From: JAEYFP01 sp964566545
GTDB lineage: Bacteria > Bacillota > Clostridia > Lachnospirales > Lachnospiraceae
DNA length: 16,077 nucleotides
NCBI GenBank assembly: GCA_964566545.1
Contig: CAZMIX010000055.1
Coordinates: 1 to 16,077, forward strand
Reading direction: 5' to 3'
Shown here: piece after piece, positions 1 through 7,460 of the stretch
Layout: every line of letters starts with the position of its first letter
Position numbering within the stretch: position 1 is the stretch's first letter
Translations under genes and position numbers: made by a program
The notes under the pieces: generated by a model
What the model was told of the DNA's origin: nothing
Database searches by the model: none
What the model saw: the letters and a program-made list of their open reading frames with translations, nothing else

Positions 1-1
1 T

Positions 2-1552
2 TTTGCAAAGGGCTTTCTTGCCATGGAAATGAACGCCACCCGCCCGGTTTATAATATGGAGGGGCGCGTCCGGCTCCGTCAGGCGAGGCACCCGCTGCTT
101 GATAAGAGCAAGGTCGTGCCGATCGATATGCTGTTGGGGGATGTCTTTGATTTGCTGATCATCACAGGCCCGAATACCGGCGGAAAGACCGTCGCCTTAA
201 AAACGCTCGGTCTGCTTTCTCTGATGGGACAGTCCGGCCTGCACGTTTTGACACTTGACCGTTCCGAGCTGCCTGTTTTTTCTGAGGTGTTTGCCGATAT
301 CGGCGACGAACAGAGCATTGAGCAGAGCCTTTCCACTTTTTCCTCCCATATGAAGAACATTGTGGAAATCCTGAACAAAGCGGACGAAGCATCGCTCTGC
401 CTGTTTGACGAGCTTGGCGCCGGCACGGATCCGACGGAAGGCGCGGCGCTCGCGATTGCCGTTCTGTCCGATCTGCACGCGAGAGGCATCCGCACGGTTC
501 CTACCACCCATTACAGTGAATTAAAGGTCTTTGCGCTCAAGGAGCCGCATGTGGAAAACGCGTGCTGCGAATTCGACGTGGAAACGCTGCGTCCCACCTA
601 CCGCCTGCTGATCGGCGTGCCCGGAAAGAGCAACGCCTTTGCCATTTCAAGTAAGCTGGGACTTCCCGGTTACGTCATCGAAAGCGCGAAAGCACAGATC
701 GGCAAAAAGGATGAGAGCTTCGAGGACGTGCTTTCTGAGCTGGAAACAAACCGCGTCACGATCGAACGGGAAAAGCAGGAAATCGCCCGCTACAAGCAGG
801 AAATTGAGGCTTTGAAGCAGGACTTTGAAAAAAAACAGGAAAAGCTGAACGTCTCCAGGGATAAAATTCTTAGGGAAGCAAATGAAAAAGCGCGCGATAT
901 CCTTCAGGAAGCAAAAAACAGCGCGGATGAAGCGATCAAAAACTTCCAGAAATATGGCGGCGCAGGCGGCAACATTCAGGAAATGGAAAAAGAACGCGAG
1001 AAGCTTCGCAAAAAGCTGGAGAAGACGCAGAATAACCGATCTGGGCAAAAGGCGCCCGCACCGCGAAAGCAGTACAAGCCGTCGGACTTTAAGCTCGGCG
1101 AAAGCGTGAAAATATTGTCGATGGGCTTATCCGGCACGATCAGCTCCCTGCCCGACGCAAAGGGCAACCTGTTCGTGCAGTGCGGCATCATGCGGATGCA
1201 GGCATCCATGCATGACATCGAGTTCATCATCTCCCCGGATGTGACCGGACCCGGACTTTCCGGAAAGGGCAAAGGCACCGGCAGAATGAACCTGTCAAAA
1301 TCGAGCACGATTTCCACAGAAATCAATCTGCTCGGCCTGACGGTTGACGAAGCTCTCGCAAAGCTGGACAAGTACCTCGACGATGCGTACCTGTCCCATT
1401 TATCCAGCGTCCGTGTCGTTCACGGAAAGGGAACGGGCGCGCTGCGCTCCGCGATCCATACACACCTAAAGAAAATCCGATATATAAAATCCTACAGGCT
1501 TGCGGAGTACGGAGAAGGAGATGCCGGCGTTACGATCGTAGAATTCAAATAA
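2..1552 (+). CDS. mutS2: Endonuclease MutS2, C-terminal two thirds (5' end off window)
   Basis: MutS2 is an ATPase/nuclease that acts on branched DNA and on collided ribosomes. The frame is open from base 2, upstream of the ATG at 23, and the text there (FAKGFLA before the ATG) fits the MutS2 interior, so the gene is truncated by the window edge. About 516 residues are visible; full-length family members are near 790. Seen: Walker A GPNTGGKT at bases 167-190; Walker B LFDELGAGTD around base 405; a long charged coiled coil over bases 720-1040; and a C-terminal Smr domain at about 1319-1549 with HGKGTGALR. The N-terminal Smr motif reads INLLG instead of the textbook LDLRG, so an acidic and a basic residue are missing. 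The response regulator follows after 14 bases, suggesting co-transcription. Identification is secure; nuclease activity of this Smr version is uncertain. Confidence 0.96.
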   Translation, partial: FAKGFLAMEMNATRPVYNMEGRVRLRQARHPLLDKSKVVPIDMLLGDVFDLLIITGPNTGGKTVALKTLGLLSLMGQSGLHVLTLDRSELPVFSEVFADIGDEQSIEQSLSTFSSHMKNIVEILNKADEASLCLFDELGAGTDPTEGAALAIAVLSDLHARGIRTVPTTHYSELKVFALKEPHVENACCEFDVETLRPTYRLLIGVPGKSNAFAISSKLGLPGYVIESAKAQIGKKDESFEDVLSELETNRVTIEREKQEIARYKQEIEALKQDFEKKQEKLNVSRDKILREANEKARDILQEAKNSADEAIKNFQKYGGAGGNIQEMEKEREKLRKKLEKTQNNRSGQKAPAPRKQYKPSDFKLGESVKILSMGLSGTISSLPDAKGNLFVQCGIMRMQASMHDIEFIISPDVTGPGLSGKGKGTGRMNLSKSSTISTEINLLGLTVDEALAKLDKYLDDAYLSHLSSVRVVHGKGTGALRSAIHTHLKKIRYIKSYRLAEYGEGDAGVTIVEFK

Positions 1553-1566
1553 CAGGAGGGTTTTTC

Positions 1567-2265
1567 ATGGCAAACAAGCAACGGATACTCATCGTCGACG
1601 ACGATGCGAACATCGCCGAATTAATTTCTTTGTACCTAACAAAAGAGTGTTTTGATACGAATATTGTGCATGACGGGGAAGAAGCCCTGACTGCCTTCGA
1701 GACCTTTCAGCCGAATTTGATTTTACTGGATCTGATGCTTCCGGGCATAGACGGTTATCAGGTCTGCCGTGAGATCCGCGCCAAATCCACGACGCCGATT
1801 ATTATGCTTTCCGCAAAGGGCGAAATTTTTGACAAGGTGCTCGGTCTCGAGCTTGGCGCCGATGACTATATGGAAAAGCCATTTGATTCCAAGGAACTTG
1901 TCGCGCGCGTAAAGGCGGTTTTGCGCCGCAGCGTTCCGGCAAAGCCGGCAGCGGTCGTCAGCGACGCCAAATGCGTGGAATATCCCGATCTGGTCATCAA
2001 CCAGACAAACTATTCCGTTTTGTACTACGGCGAAGCGGTCGAAATGCCTCCAAAGGAGCTGGAATTGCTTTATTTTCTGGCTTCCTCACCGAATCAGGTG
2101 TTCACAAGAGAACAGCTTCTTGACCATATCTGGGGCTATGAGTATATCGGCGATACGAGGACTGTAGACGTACATATCAAGCGTCTCCGTGAAAAAATCA
2201 AGGATCATGACGCATGGCGTCTGTCTACCGTATGGGGAATCGGCTATAAATTTGAGGTGAAATAA
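1567..2265 (+). CDS. OmpR/PhoB-family response regulator
   Basis: A 232-residue two-component response regulator, a DNA-binding transcription factor activated by phosphorylation. The receiver domain covers residues 6-121 with acidic pocket D11/D12, phospho-acceptor D55 in LLDLMLPG, S82 at the Thr/Ser switch position and K104 in EKPF. A winged-helix DNA-binding domain covers about 137-231, with the family signature DTRTVDVHIKRLREKI and the terminal VWGIGYKF. An AGGAGG site lies upstream of the ATG. It sits 14 bases after mutS2 and 2 bases before the kinase gene, so the three are probably one transcription unit. The partner kinase next door is the obvious phosphodonor. Target genes and the signal cannot be read from the sequence; neighbours are DNA-repair and membrane genes, which gives no firm hint. 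Confidence 0.95.
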   Translation: MANKQRILIVDDDANIAELISLYLTKECFDTNIVHDGEEALTAFETFQPNLILLDLMLPGIDGYQVCREIRAKSTTPIIMLSAKGEIFDKVLGLELGADDYMEKPFDSKELVARVKAVLRRSVPAKPAAVVSDAKCVEYPDLVINQTNYSVLYYGEAVEMPPKELELLYFLASSPNQVFTREQLLDHIWGYEYIGDTRTVDVHIKRLREKIKDHDAWRLSTVWGIGYKFEVK

Positions 2266-2267
2266 GC

Positions 2268-3695
2268 ATGAAATCCAAGCAGACACTCTATCTGAAGTTT
2301 ATAATTGCTTATATTGTATTCGGCTTTTTAAGCTTTGTTACGATTGCAACGCTGACTTCCGATATGACGCTGGAATTTCTTATAAAGGACAAGGCGGCCG
2401 CCTTGTACAAGGAAGCTACCTTAATTTCCAACCGCTACGCCAGTAGCTTCTACAACGACGCGCTTTCTATCGATGACGTAAAGGACCAGTTGGAGGCGAT
2501 CGACACGTTTACGTCCGCTTCCATCTGGATCATCAATAAAAACGGGGATTTTATCTACAGCTCCAGAGAGCAGATAAACAACGCGCGTCCCATCACGATC
2601 AAGCATTTCAACCCGACCGACACGGGCAACAGCTATTACATGCTCGGCAATTTTTACGGGCAGTTCAAGGACACAATGCTCAGCGTATTTTCGCCGATCA
2701 CTTCCAATTTCAAGGTGCAGGGCTATGTCGTCATTCACGCGCCGATGAACTCGATAGAAAATTCACGCGACCGGCTGCTGAATATTTCCTACATCACGCT
2801 CGGTATCATGTTCGTACTTTCCACGACGATTTTGATCGTCTTTACAGACATGGTTTATATTCCGTTAAAAAAAATAACGCGCGCCACGGAGGAGTATGCA
2901 GGCGGCAATTTGAAATATACATTTGAAATCAATAAGGATGACGAAATCGGTTACCTCGCTGCCTCTTTGAATTACATGGCGAGCGAGCTGAGCCAGTCCG
3001 AAGAAAACCAGAAGAAGTTTATCGCAAATGTTTCCCACGACTTCCGTTCTCCGCTGACCTCCATCAAAGGATATCTCGAAGCGATGGTAGATGGTACGAT
3101 CTCGCCGGAAATGCATGAGAAATATTTGAAAATCGTATTAAATGAAACGGATCGTCTCGCAAAGCTCACAAACAGCCTTTTGGCACTGAACAATCTGAAT
3201 ACAAAAGGGATGCTGTTAGACATCACGGATTTTGATATCAACAAAGTCATCAAAAATACGGCGGCGACCTTCGAAGGTACGTGTAAGACAAAGAAAATCC
3301 GCTTCAAGCTCGTGCTGACCGGAAATACGATGTTCGTAACAGCCGACATGGGCAAAATCCAGCAAGTGCTTTATAACCTGATCGACAATGCGATCAAATT
3401 CAGTGAAAATAACTCTACGATCAAAATGGAAACGACAGAGAAGAATGAAACTGTATTTATTTCTGTCAAGGACGCCGGTATCGGCATCCCGAAAGAAAGC
3501 CTGAAGCTGATCTTCGATCGGTTCTATAAAACGGATCTGTCGCGCGGCAAAGATAAAAAAGGGACTGGACTTGGCCTTGCCATCACAAAGGAAATTATCA
3601 ACGCCCACCATGAAAACATCAATGTTATCAGCACGGTAGGCGTCGGTACGGAATTCATTTTTACTTTACCAAAATCAAAAACGATGGAGGATTAG
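2268..3695 (+). CDS. Membrane sensor histidine kinase (HAMP-HisKA-HATPase)
   Basis: A 475-residue sensor kinase paired with the preceding response regulator. Membrane segments lie at about residues 8-30 and 172-194, enclosing an extracytoplasmic sensor region of about 140 residues of no recognised type. A HAMP linker follows at about 195-247. The HisKA motif NVSHDFRSPL carries the phospho-acceptor H257. The HATPase domain shows an N box NLIDNAIKFSE at 370-380, a G1 box DAGIGIP, an F box FDRFYK and a G2 box GTGLGLAI. The start lies two bases after the regulator's stop, with GAGGTGA inside the regulator's end as ribosome binding site, so translation is probably coupled. The last codons form the left arm of an intrinsic terminator, and the stop codon abuts the stop of the convergent gene. 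The ligand is unknown. Confidence 0.95.
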   Translation: MKSKQTLYLKFIIAYIVFGFLSFVTIATLTSDMTLEFLIKDKAAALYKEATLISNRYASSFYNDALSIDDVKDQLEAIDTFTSASIWIINKNGDFIYSSREQINNARPITIKHFNPTDTGNSYYMLGNFYGQFKDTMLSVFSPITSNFKVQGYVVIHAPMNSIENSRDRLLNISYITLGIMFVLSTTILIVFTDMVYIPLKKITRATEEYAGGNLKYTFEINKDDEIGYLAASLNYMASELSQSEENQKKFIANVSHDFRSPLTSIKGYLEAMVDGTISPEMHEKYLKIVLNETDRLAKLTNSLLALNNLNTKGMLLDITDFDINKVIKNTAATFEGTCKTKKIRFKLVLTGNTMFVTADMGKIQQVLYNLIDNAIKFSENNSTIKMETTEKNETVFISVKDAGIGIPKESLKLIFDRFYKTDLSRGKDKKGTGLGLAITKEIINAHHENINVISTVGVGTEFIFTLPKSKTMED

Positions 3696-3720
3696 CTAAA
3701 AGCCGCTGATCCTCTTTTTT
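3687..3720 (+). terminator. Intrinsic terminator of the mutS2/two-component unit
   Basis: Left arm 3687-3696 and right arm 3705-3714 pair over 10 bp with one U-G wobble and an 8-base loop. Six T residues (3715-3720) follow. The left arm contains the kinase's TAG stop, and the right arm and T-run lie inside the end of the opposing vanZ-like gene. On the minus strand the wobble becomes a C-A mismatch and the next T-run starts several bases after the stem, so termination should favour the plus direction, though weak bidirectional use is possible. Confidence 0.85.
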
Positions 3721-4202
3721 CTGTAAACGATGACCGCATACAGCAAATAGCCGATAATACAGCTTAACAAATTCAGAAGCAGATCGTCGATATCACAAAA
3801 GCCCAGGCAGGTCAGATATTGAAATAGCTCGATTGCGACCACAAAAAGAAAGCAGGTGCCAAGCACCTTGAAAAAGTTCTGTTTTTCCGGATATACGATC
3901 GGAAACAGGAACCCAAACGGAATGAATACAACGAAGTTTCCAACGATATTTGTATACGCATACGAGCGTGAGAAATGCCGCATATAATTGGAAATCGTTT
4001 GAAACGGGACTAAATTGATGTTCCGTTCTCCCGCTTCCTTCGCGGAGGAAATAATATCCCACCGCCTCATAATCTCATCCAGGTTATTTCCGGTAAACTT
4101 CACCGCCACAACGCTGAACACAAAAAACAAATACAGATAGAACACCGTTTTTAACAGCTTCTTCCTGTCAATCCTGATCATTCCGTGCACACTGCGATTC
4201 AT
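3696..4202 (-). CDS. VanZ-like integral membrane protein
   Basis: A 168-residue VanZ-family protein. VanZ was first described as an accessory of teicoplanin resistance, but most chromosomal relatives have no assigned role. Seen: a membrane segment at about 17-36; the family core NLVPF (63-67), NIVGNFVVFIPFGFLFP (85-101), a helix around 111-128 with E125 and Q128; then DIDDLLLNLL (137-146) and a final helix to about 160, with a basic tail. I chose the ATG at 4202, which overlaps the trmL stop by one base and has GAGGGAG just upstream; an in-frame TTG at 4223 is less likely. It is the last gene of the five-gene operon. Its stop codon directly abuts the kinase stop on the other strand. There is no van gene cluster here, so a glycopeptide resistance role is not supported. 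Confidence 0.88.
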   Translation of the reverse strand: MNRSVHGMIRIDRKKLLKTVFYLYLFFVFSVVAVKFTGNNLDEIMRRWDIISSAKEAGERNINLVPFQTISNYMRHFSRSYAYTNIVGNFVVFIPFGFLFPIVYPEKQNFFKVLGTCFLFVVAIELFQYLTCLGFCDIDDLLLNLLSCIIGYLLYAVIVYRKKRISGF

Positions 4203-4705
4203 TACTCCCTCTCTAACTTCCAATGCAGCCTATGCAGCTCCCCTTTAAGCTGCATAGACGCAAAATTCTGCTGCCGTAACGCTTCATAAAGCACGATCGC
4301 CACCGAATTGGATAAATTCAGCGAACGTATTTCTTCCAGCATCGGAATTCGAATACACGACTCCTCGTAATCCAGAAGGATTTCCTCCGGAATCCCCGCG
4401 CTTTCCTTCCCAAACAGGAGATAGGCATCCTCCTCAAAGGAAACATCCGTATAATTTCTTTTTGCTTTCGTCGTCGCCATATAGATTTTGGGATGGCCAT
4501 TCTTTTCAAGGAATTCCTCAAAATTCACATATCTCGTTACGTCCAGTTGCTCCCAATAATCCATTCCCGCACGCTGAATCGACTTTTCATTTAAGCGAAA
4601 GCCGAGCGGCTCGATCAGGTGCAGCCTTGCGCCTGTCGCCACACAGGTCCTTCCGATATTTCCTGTATTCGAAGGAATTTCCGGCTCTAACAGCACAATA
4701 TTCAT
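4202..4705 (-). CDS. trmL: tRNA (cytidine/uridine-34 2'-O)-methyltransferase TrmL
   Basis: A 167-residue SPOUT-class methyltransferase that 2'-O-methylates the wobble nucleotide (position 34) of certain leucine tRNAs using S-adenosylmethionine. Length and motifs match TrmL/YibK: N-terminal NIVLLEPEIPSNTGNIGRTC (residues 2-21), LIEPLGF (30-36), LFGKESAGIP (97-106), and the knot-forming C-terminal RIPMLEEIRSLNLSNSVAIV (119-138), followed by the usual short helix. There are no extra RNA-binding domains, as expected for this minimal family. The ATG overlaps the preceding aminotransferase stop as ATGA, and the gene's own stop overlaps the vanZ-like start by one base, so it lies in the middle of a translationally coupled run. 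Its function is unrelated to its neighbours; the location probably reflects shared expression only. Confidence 0.95.
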   Translation of the reverse strand: MNIVLLEPEIPSNTGNIGRTCVATGARLHLIEPLGFRLNEKSIQRAGMDYWEQLDVTRYVNFEEFLEKNGHPKIYMATTKAKRNYTDVSFEEDAYLLFGKESAGIPEEILLDYEESCIRIPMLEEIRSLNLSNSVAIVLYEALRQQNFASMQLKGELHRLHWKLERE

Positions 4706-5874
4706 TTCTTTTCTTTCCTCAGCTTTTCGATAAACCTTGCGATCCGCTCCATCGCGATCTTCAAATTCTCCAAAGAATACGCATAGGAAATACGCAGAAA
4801 GCCTTCGCCGCTTTCGCCGAACGCACTGCCGGGCACAACTGCCAGGTTTTCTTCATCGAGCAGCGCGAACGCAAACTCCTCTGCGGTCATTCCAAATTCC
4901 TTAATAGACGGAAACACATAGAAAGCGCCGAACGGTTCGAAGCACGGAAGCCCCATTTCCCGGAAGGAGTGCATCAGATAATTTCTCCGCTGATTGTAGG
5001 ATTCCCGCATATTGGCCACATCCGCATCGCCGTTTTTCAGCGCGTCCACCGCCGCATACTGGCTCGTAGTCGGCGCACACATGATCGCAAATTGATGAAT
5101 CTTCGTCATCTGCGCGATAATCTCCTTCGGCCCGCAGGCATATCCAAGACGCCAGCCTGTCATGGCATAGGCTTTGGAAAAGCCGTTGATCAAAATCGTA
5201 CGCTCCCGCATCCCCGGCAGCGAAGCGATCGATACATGGTCGCCGCCGTAGGTCAGCTCGGAATAAATCTCGTCGGACATGACAATAATATCCTTCTCCA
5301 CACAGATTTCCGCTATTTTTTCAAGCTCCTGCCTTCCCATGACCGCACCCGTCGGGTTGTTCGGATAAGGCATGATCAATATTTTCGTCTTAGGCGTGAT
5401 CGCTGCCAGCAACTCTTTAGGCGTCAGACGAAATTCGTTTTCATTTTTCAGTTCAATGATGACCGGCTTTGCACCCGCCAGAATCGCACATGGTTCATAC
5501 GAAACGTAGCTCGGCTGCGGGATCAATACCTCGTCCCCCGGATTGATCATCGCGCGCAGGCCGATGTCGATCGCCTCGCTTCCGCCGACTGTTACGATCA
5601 CCTCCTCCTTCGGATCGTATTCCAGACCGTTTCTTCTTTTTAAATAATTGCAGATTTCGATCCTCAGCTCCAGCAGACCGGAATTGGATGTATAAAAGGT
5701 TCTCCCTTTTTCTAATGAATAAATACCTTCGTCACGGATATGCCACGGCGTATCGAAATCAGGCTCGCCGACACCTAAAGAAATCGTATCCTTTCTTTCG
5801 TTGGCAATATCAAAAAATTTACGGATCCCCGATGGCTTGATCGTGACGACGACTTCTGATAACGGGTTTCTCAT
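4702..5874 (-). CDS. PLP-dependent aminotransferase, class I/II
   Basis: A 390-residue fold-type I aminotransferase that transfers an amino group between an amino acid and a 2-oxo acid. Seen: SGIRKF (15-20), GVGEPDFDTP (34-43), the glycine loop VGGSEAI (96-102), N173 in PYPNNPTG, D201 in SDEIYSEL, the Schiff-base lysine K234 in NGFSKAYAMTGWRLGY, and carboxylate-binding R361 in FLRISYA. From memory the overall pattern resembles the Bacillus PatA/AlaT/YugH clade, so alanine, aspartate or an aromatic amino acid are candidate donors; the sequence alone does not settle this. Its start overlaps the Lrp-type regulator's stop as ATGA, a pairing that recalls the AlaR-AlaT arrangement in Bacillus, so local regulation by the neighbouring gene is likely (inference). 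Confidence 0.95.
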   Translation of the reverse strand: MRNPLSEVVVTIKPSGIRKFFDIANERKDTISLGVGEPDFDTPWHIRDEGIYSLEKGRTFYTSNSGLLELRIEICNYLKRRNGLEYDPKEEVIVTVGGSEAIDIGLRAMINPGDEVLIPQPSYVSYEPCAILAGAKPVIIELKNENEFRLTPKELLAAITPKTKILIMPYPNNPTGAVMGRQELEKIAEICVEKDIIVMSDEIYSELTYGGDHVSIASLPGMRERTILINGFSKAYAMTGWRLGYACGPKEIIAQMTKIHQFAIMCAPTTSQYAAVDALKNGDADVANMRESYNQRRNYLMHSFREMGLPCFEPFGAFYVFPSIKEFGMTAEEFAFALLDEENLAVVPGSAFGESGEGFLRISYAYSLENLKIAMERIARFIEKLRKEKK

Positions 5875-6353
5875 GGCGTCACTATCATCCTTTCATCCTC
5901 ATATTTTTCATGAAGGATCGTTCCGTGATCCTTGTATTTCTTTAAAATAAAATGAGTGGACGTACTGATTACGGATTCCAGCGTGGACAGCTTCTCCGAA
6001 ACGAAGCGCGCCACCTCCTGAAGCGTCTTGCCCTCGAGCGTCACAAGCAGGTCATATCCGCCTGAAATCAAATAAGTAGCCTCCACCTCCGGGTATTTAT
6101 AAATACGCTCGGCGATCGAATCAAAGCCGTGACCTCTCTGCGGTGTCACGCGCACCTCAATCAACGCGTTGATGCGCTCCGTCGTGACCTTATCCCAGTC
6201 GATCAGCGTATGATAGCCGCAGATAATGCCTTCCTTCTCCATCTTCTCAAGCTCATTTGCCACATCGACCTCTGTCAGGCCAAGCAGGATTGCAAGCTCC
6301 TTTAACTCCACTCTACTATTTTTCTCAATAAATGATAATATTTCTTTTCTCAT
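5871..6353 (-). CDS. Lrp/AsnC-family transcriptional regulator
   Basis: A 160-residue feast/famine regulator. The N-terminal winged helix-turn-helix covers about residues 3-50 (VELKELAILLGLTEVDVANE, 15-34, then KMEKEGIICGYHTLID). A RAM/AsnC ligand-binding domain covers about 62-138, with VEATYLISGGYDLLVTLEG (90-108) typical of the amino-acid-binding fold. I chose the ATG at 6353: AGGAG at 6363-6367 sits nine bases upstream and the product has the usual family length. In-frame ATGs at 6407 and 6389 would overlap the upstream gene and lack a good ribosome binding site. It is directly coupled to the aminotransferase and is expected to respond to an amino acid and control this operon. The ligand is unknown. 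Confidence 0.94.
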   Translation of the reverse strand: MRKEILSFIEKNSRVELKELAILLGLTEVDVANELEKMEKEGIICGYHTLIDWDKVTTERINALIEVRVTPQRGHGFDSIAERIYKYPEVEATYLISGGYDLLVTLEGKTLQEVARFVSEKLSTLESVISTSTHFILKKYKDHGTILHEKYEDERMIVTP

Positions 6354-6381
6354 TTTTAAAATCTCCTCACTCTCTGATTTT

Positions 6382-7368
6382 TCACTCATATATCTTATAC
6401 AGCTCATCTGATTTTGGAGGCTCTAAAAAGCGCTTTTCCTCATCATTCAACAGCACCCTGTCGTTACCCGCCGTCACCTTTCCGACAACGGCTGCCGCAA
6501 TGCCGGCCTTATGAATCTCCCGTACCAAATCATATCCGTTAGATGCCGTCATCAGCATGGAACCACTCGAAATCAAGGCATAGGGATTCAACCCAAAAAA
6601 TTCGCATATTTCAACGGTTTCCTGCCTGATCGGTATTTTCTTTAAGTCAATTTCCAGTCCGACGCCCGAGGCTTCTGCAATCTCCCAGAGAGCGCCGTAA
6701 ATGCCGCCCTCTGTCACGTCATGCATAGTGCTGACGCCAGACTTAACCGCGGCGGCGGCCTCAGGAACGACCGACAAATAGCGAGAGAAACTCTTCGCTT
6801 CTTCAATAAAAGAGGGTGCAAATTTAGAAAGAAGCAGCTCCTCCTTTTCCTTCGCAATAATAGAAGTTCCTTCCAATCCAATCCATTTTGTCACGACAAC
6901 ATCCTCTCCCGGCTTCGCCCCGGACGTCGTGATGAATCGATCCTTCTTCACTTTTCCCACACCTGTCACTGTGATAATAGGCTGATTGACTGCCTTTGTG
7001 ATTTCCGTATGCCCACCGATCGTCTGAATATGAAGCTTTGCGCAGGTTTCCTCCACCTGCTTCATCATATCCTTTAACTCCGCCTCCTCCGTATTTTCAG
7101 GAAGCAGCACGCTGAGCATAACGCCGATGACCTCCGCGCCGGAGGATGCGATATCATTAGCTGTGACGTGAACAGACAGCGCGCCGATATCATGAGAGGT
7201 TCCCGTAATCGGATCCGTAGAGATAACAAAAACCTCATCATTAGCAAGCGCGATGACTGCACAATCTTCACCTACGCCTGCTCCGACAAGGATTTCTTCT
7301 CTTTTTGTCTTTATTTGTTTAATTATTGATCTTTTTAAAACACTCTCAGGTACTTTTCCAATCTTCAT
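6382..7368 (-). CDS. AIR-synthase-superfamily protein (HypE/ThiL-like), function unknown
   Basis: A 328-residue member of the PurM/SelD/ThiL/HypE superfamily, enzymes that use ATP to activate an oxygen or selenium atom of their substrate. The N-terminal half shows GAGVGEDCAVI (29-39), STDPITG (50-56), HDIGALSVHVTANDIASSGA (59-78) and GGHTEIT (118-124). The C-terminal half shows HDVTEGGIYGALWEIAEASG (216-235). It looks nearest to HypE, but the chain ends in KIYE and lacks the C-terminal Pro-Arg-Ile-Cys tail that HypE needs to carry the thiocarboxamide, so it is not a standard hydrogenase maturation protein. The ATG at 7368 is preferred; a TTG at 7374 is also possible, with AAGGA upstream. It heads the five-gene operon with the Lrp-type regulator and aminotransferase, hinting at amino-acid-linked metabolism (inference). 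Confidence 0.88.
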   Translation of the reverse strand: MKIGKVPESVLKRSIIKQIKTKREEILVGAGVGEDCAVIALANDEVFVISTDPITGTSHDIGALSVHVTANDIASSGAEVIGVMLSVLLPENTEEAELKDMMKQVEETCAKLHIQTIGGHTEITKAVNQPIITVTGVGKVKKDRFITTSGAKPGEDVVVTKWIGLEGTSIIAKEKEELLLSKFAPSFIEEAKSFSRYLSVVPEAAAAVKSGVSTMHDVTEGGIYGALWEIAEASGVGLEIDLKKIPIRQETVEICEFFGLNPYALISSGSMLMTASNGYDLVREIHKAGIAAAVVGKVTAGNDRVLLNDEEKRFLEPPKSDELYKIYE

Positions 7369-7399
7369 GTTCAATCATATCCTTATTTTTCTAGTCTTT

Positions 7400-7428
7400 A
7401 TTCTAACATGAACTGGTTTTATGCGCAA
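7400..7428 (-). promoter_or_regulatory. Promoter of the AIR-synthase-like/Lrp/aminotransferase operon
   Basis: On the minus strand a -10 TAGAAT (7400-7405) preceded by TG at the extended position, a 17-base spacer and a -35 TTGCGC (7423-7428). Transcription would start near 7393, about 25 bases before the first start codon. The -35 lies in the right arm of a hairpin that follows the upstream VanW gene. Confidence 0.6.
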
Positions 7429-7460
7429 TCATAACGAACTCTTTCGTTTTATTATTGCGC
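7423..7460 (-). repeat. Inverted repeat/hairpin after the VanW-family gene
   Basis: On the minus strand GCGCAAT (7460-7454) pairs with ATTGCGC (7429-7423), and CGAA (7446-7443) with TTCG (7438-7435) around an AGAG loop, with a mismatch and a two-base bulge between. The left arm contains the VanW gene's last codons and stop. No T-run follows on either strand, so it is not a classical intrinsic terminator. It could be a 3' stabilising hairpin or an operator, since it covers the -35 of the next operon. Confidence 0.6.

Noticed and set aside
4462..5643. 393-residue open frame on the plus strand opposite the aminotransferase and trmL.
   Set aside because: It lies wholly antisense to two well-identified genes, has the Arg/His-rich composition of a shadow frame and no recognisable domain or ribosome binding site.
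6382..7368. Annotation as hydrogenase maturation protein HypE.
   Set aside because: The essential C-terminal cysteine tail is absent and no hydrogenase genes are nearby.
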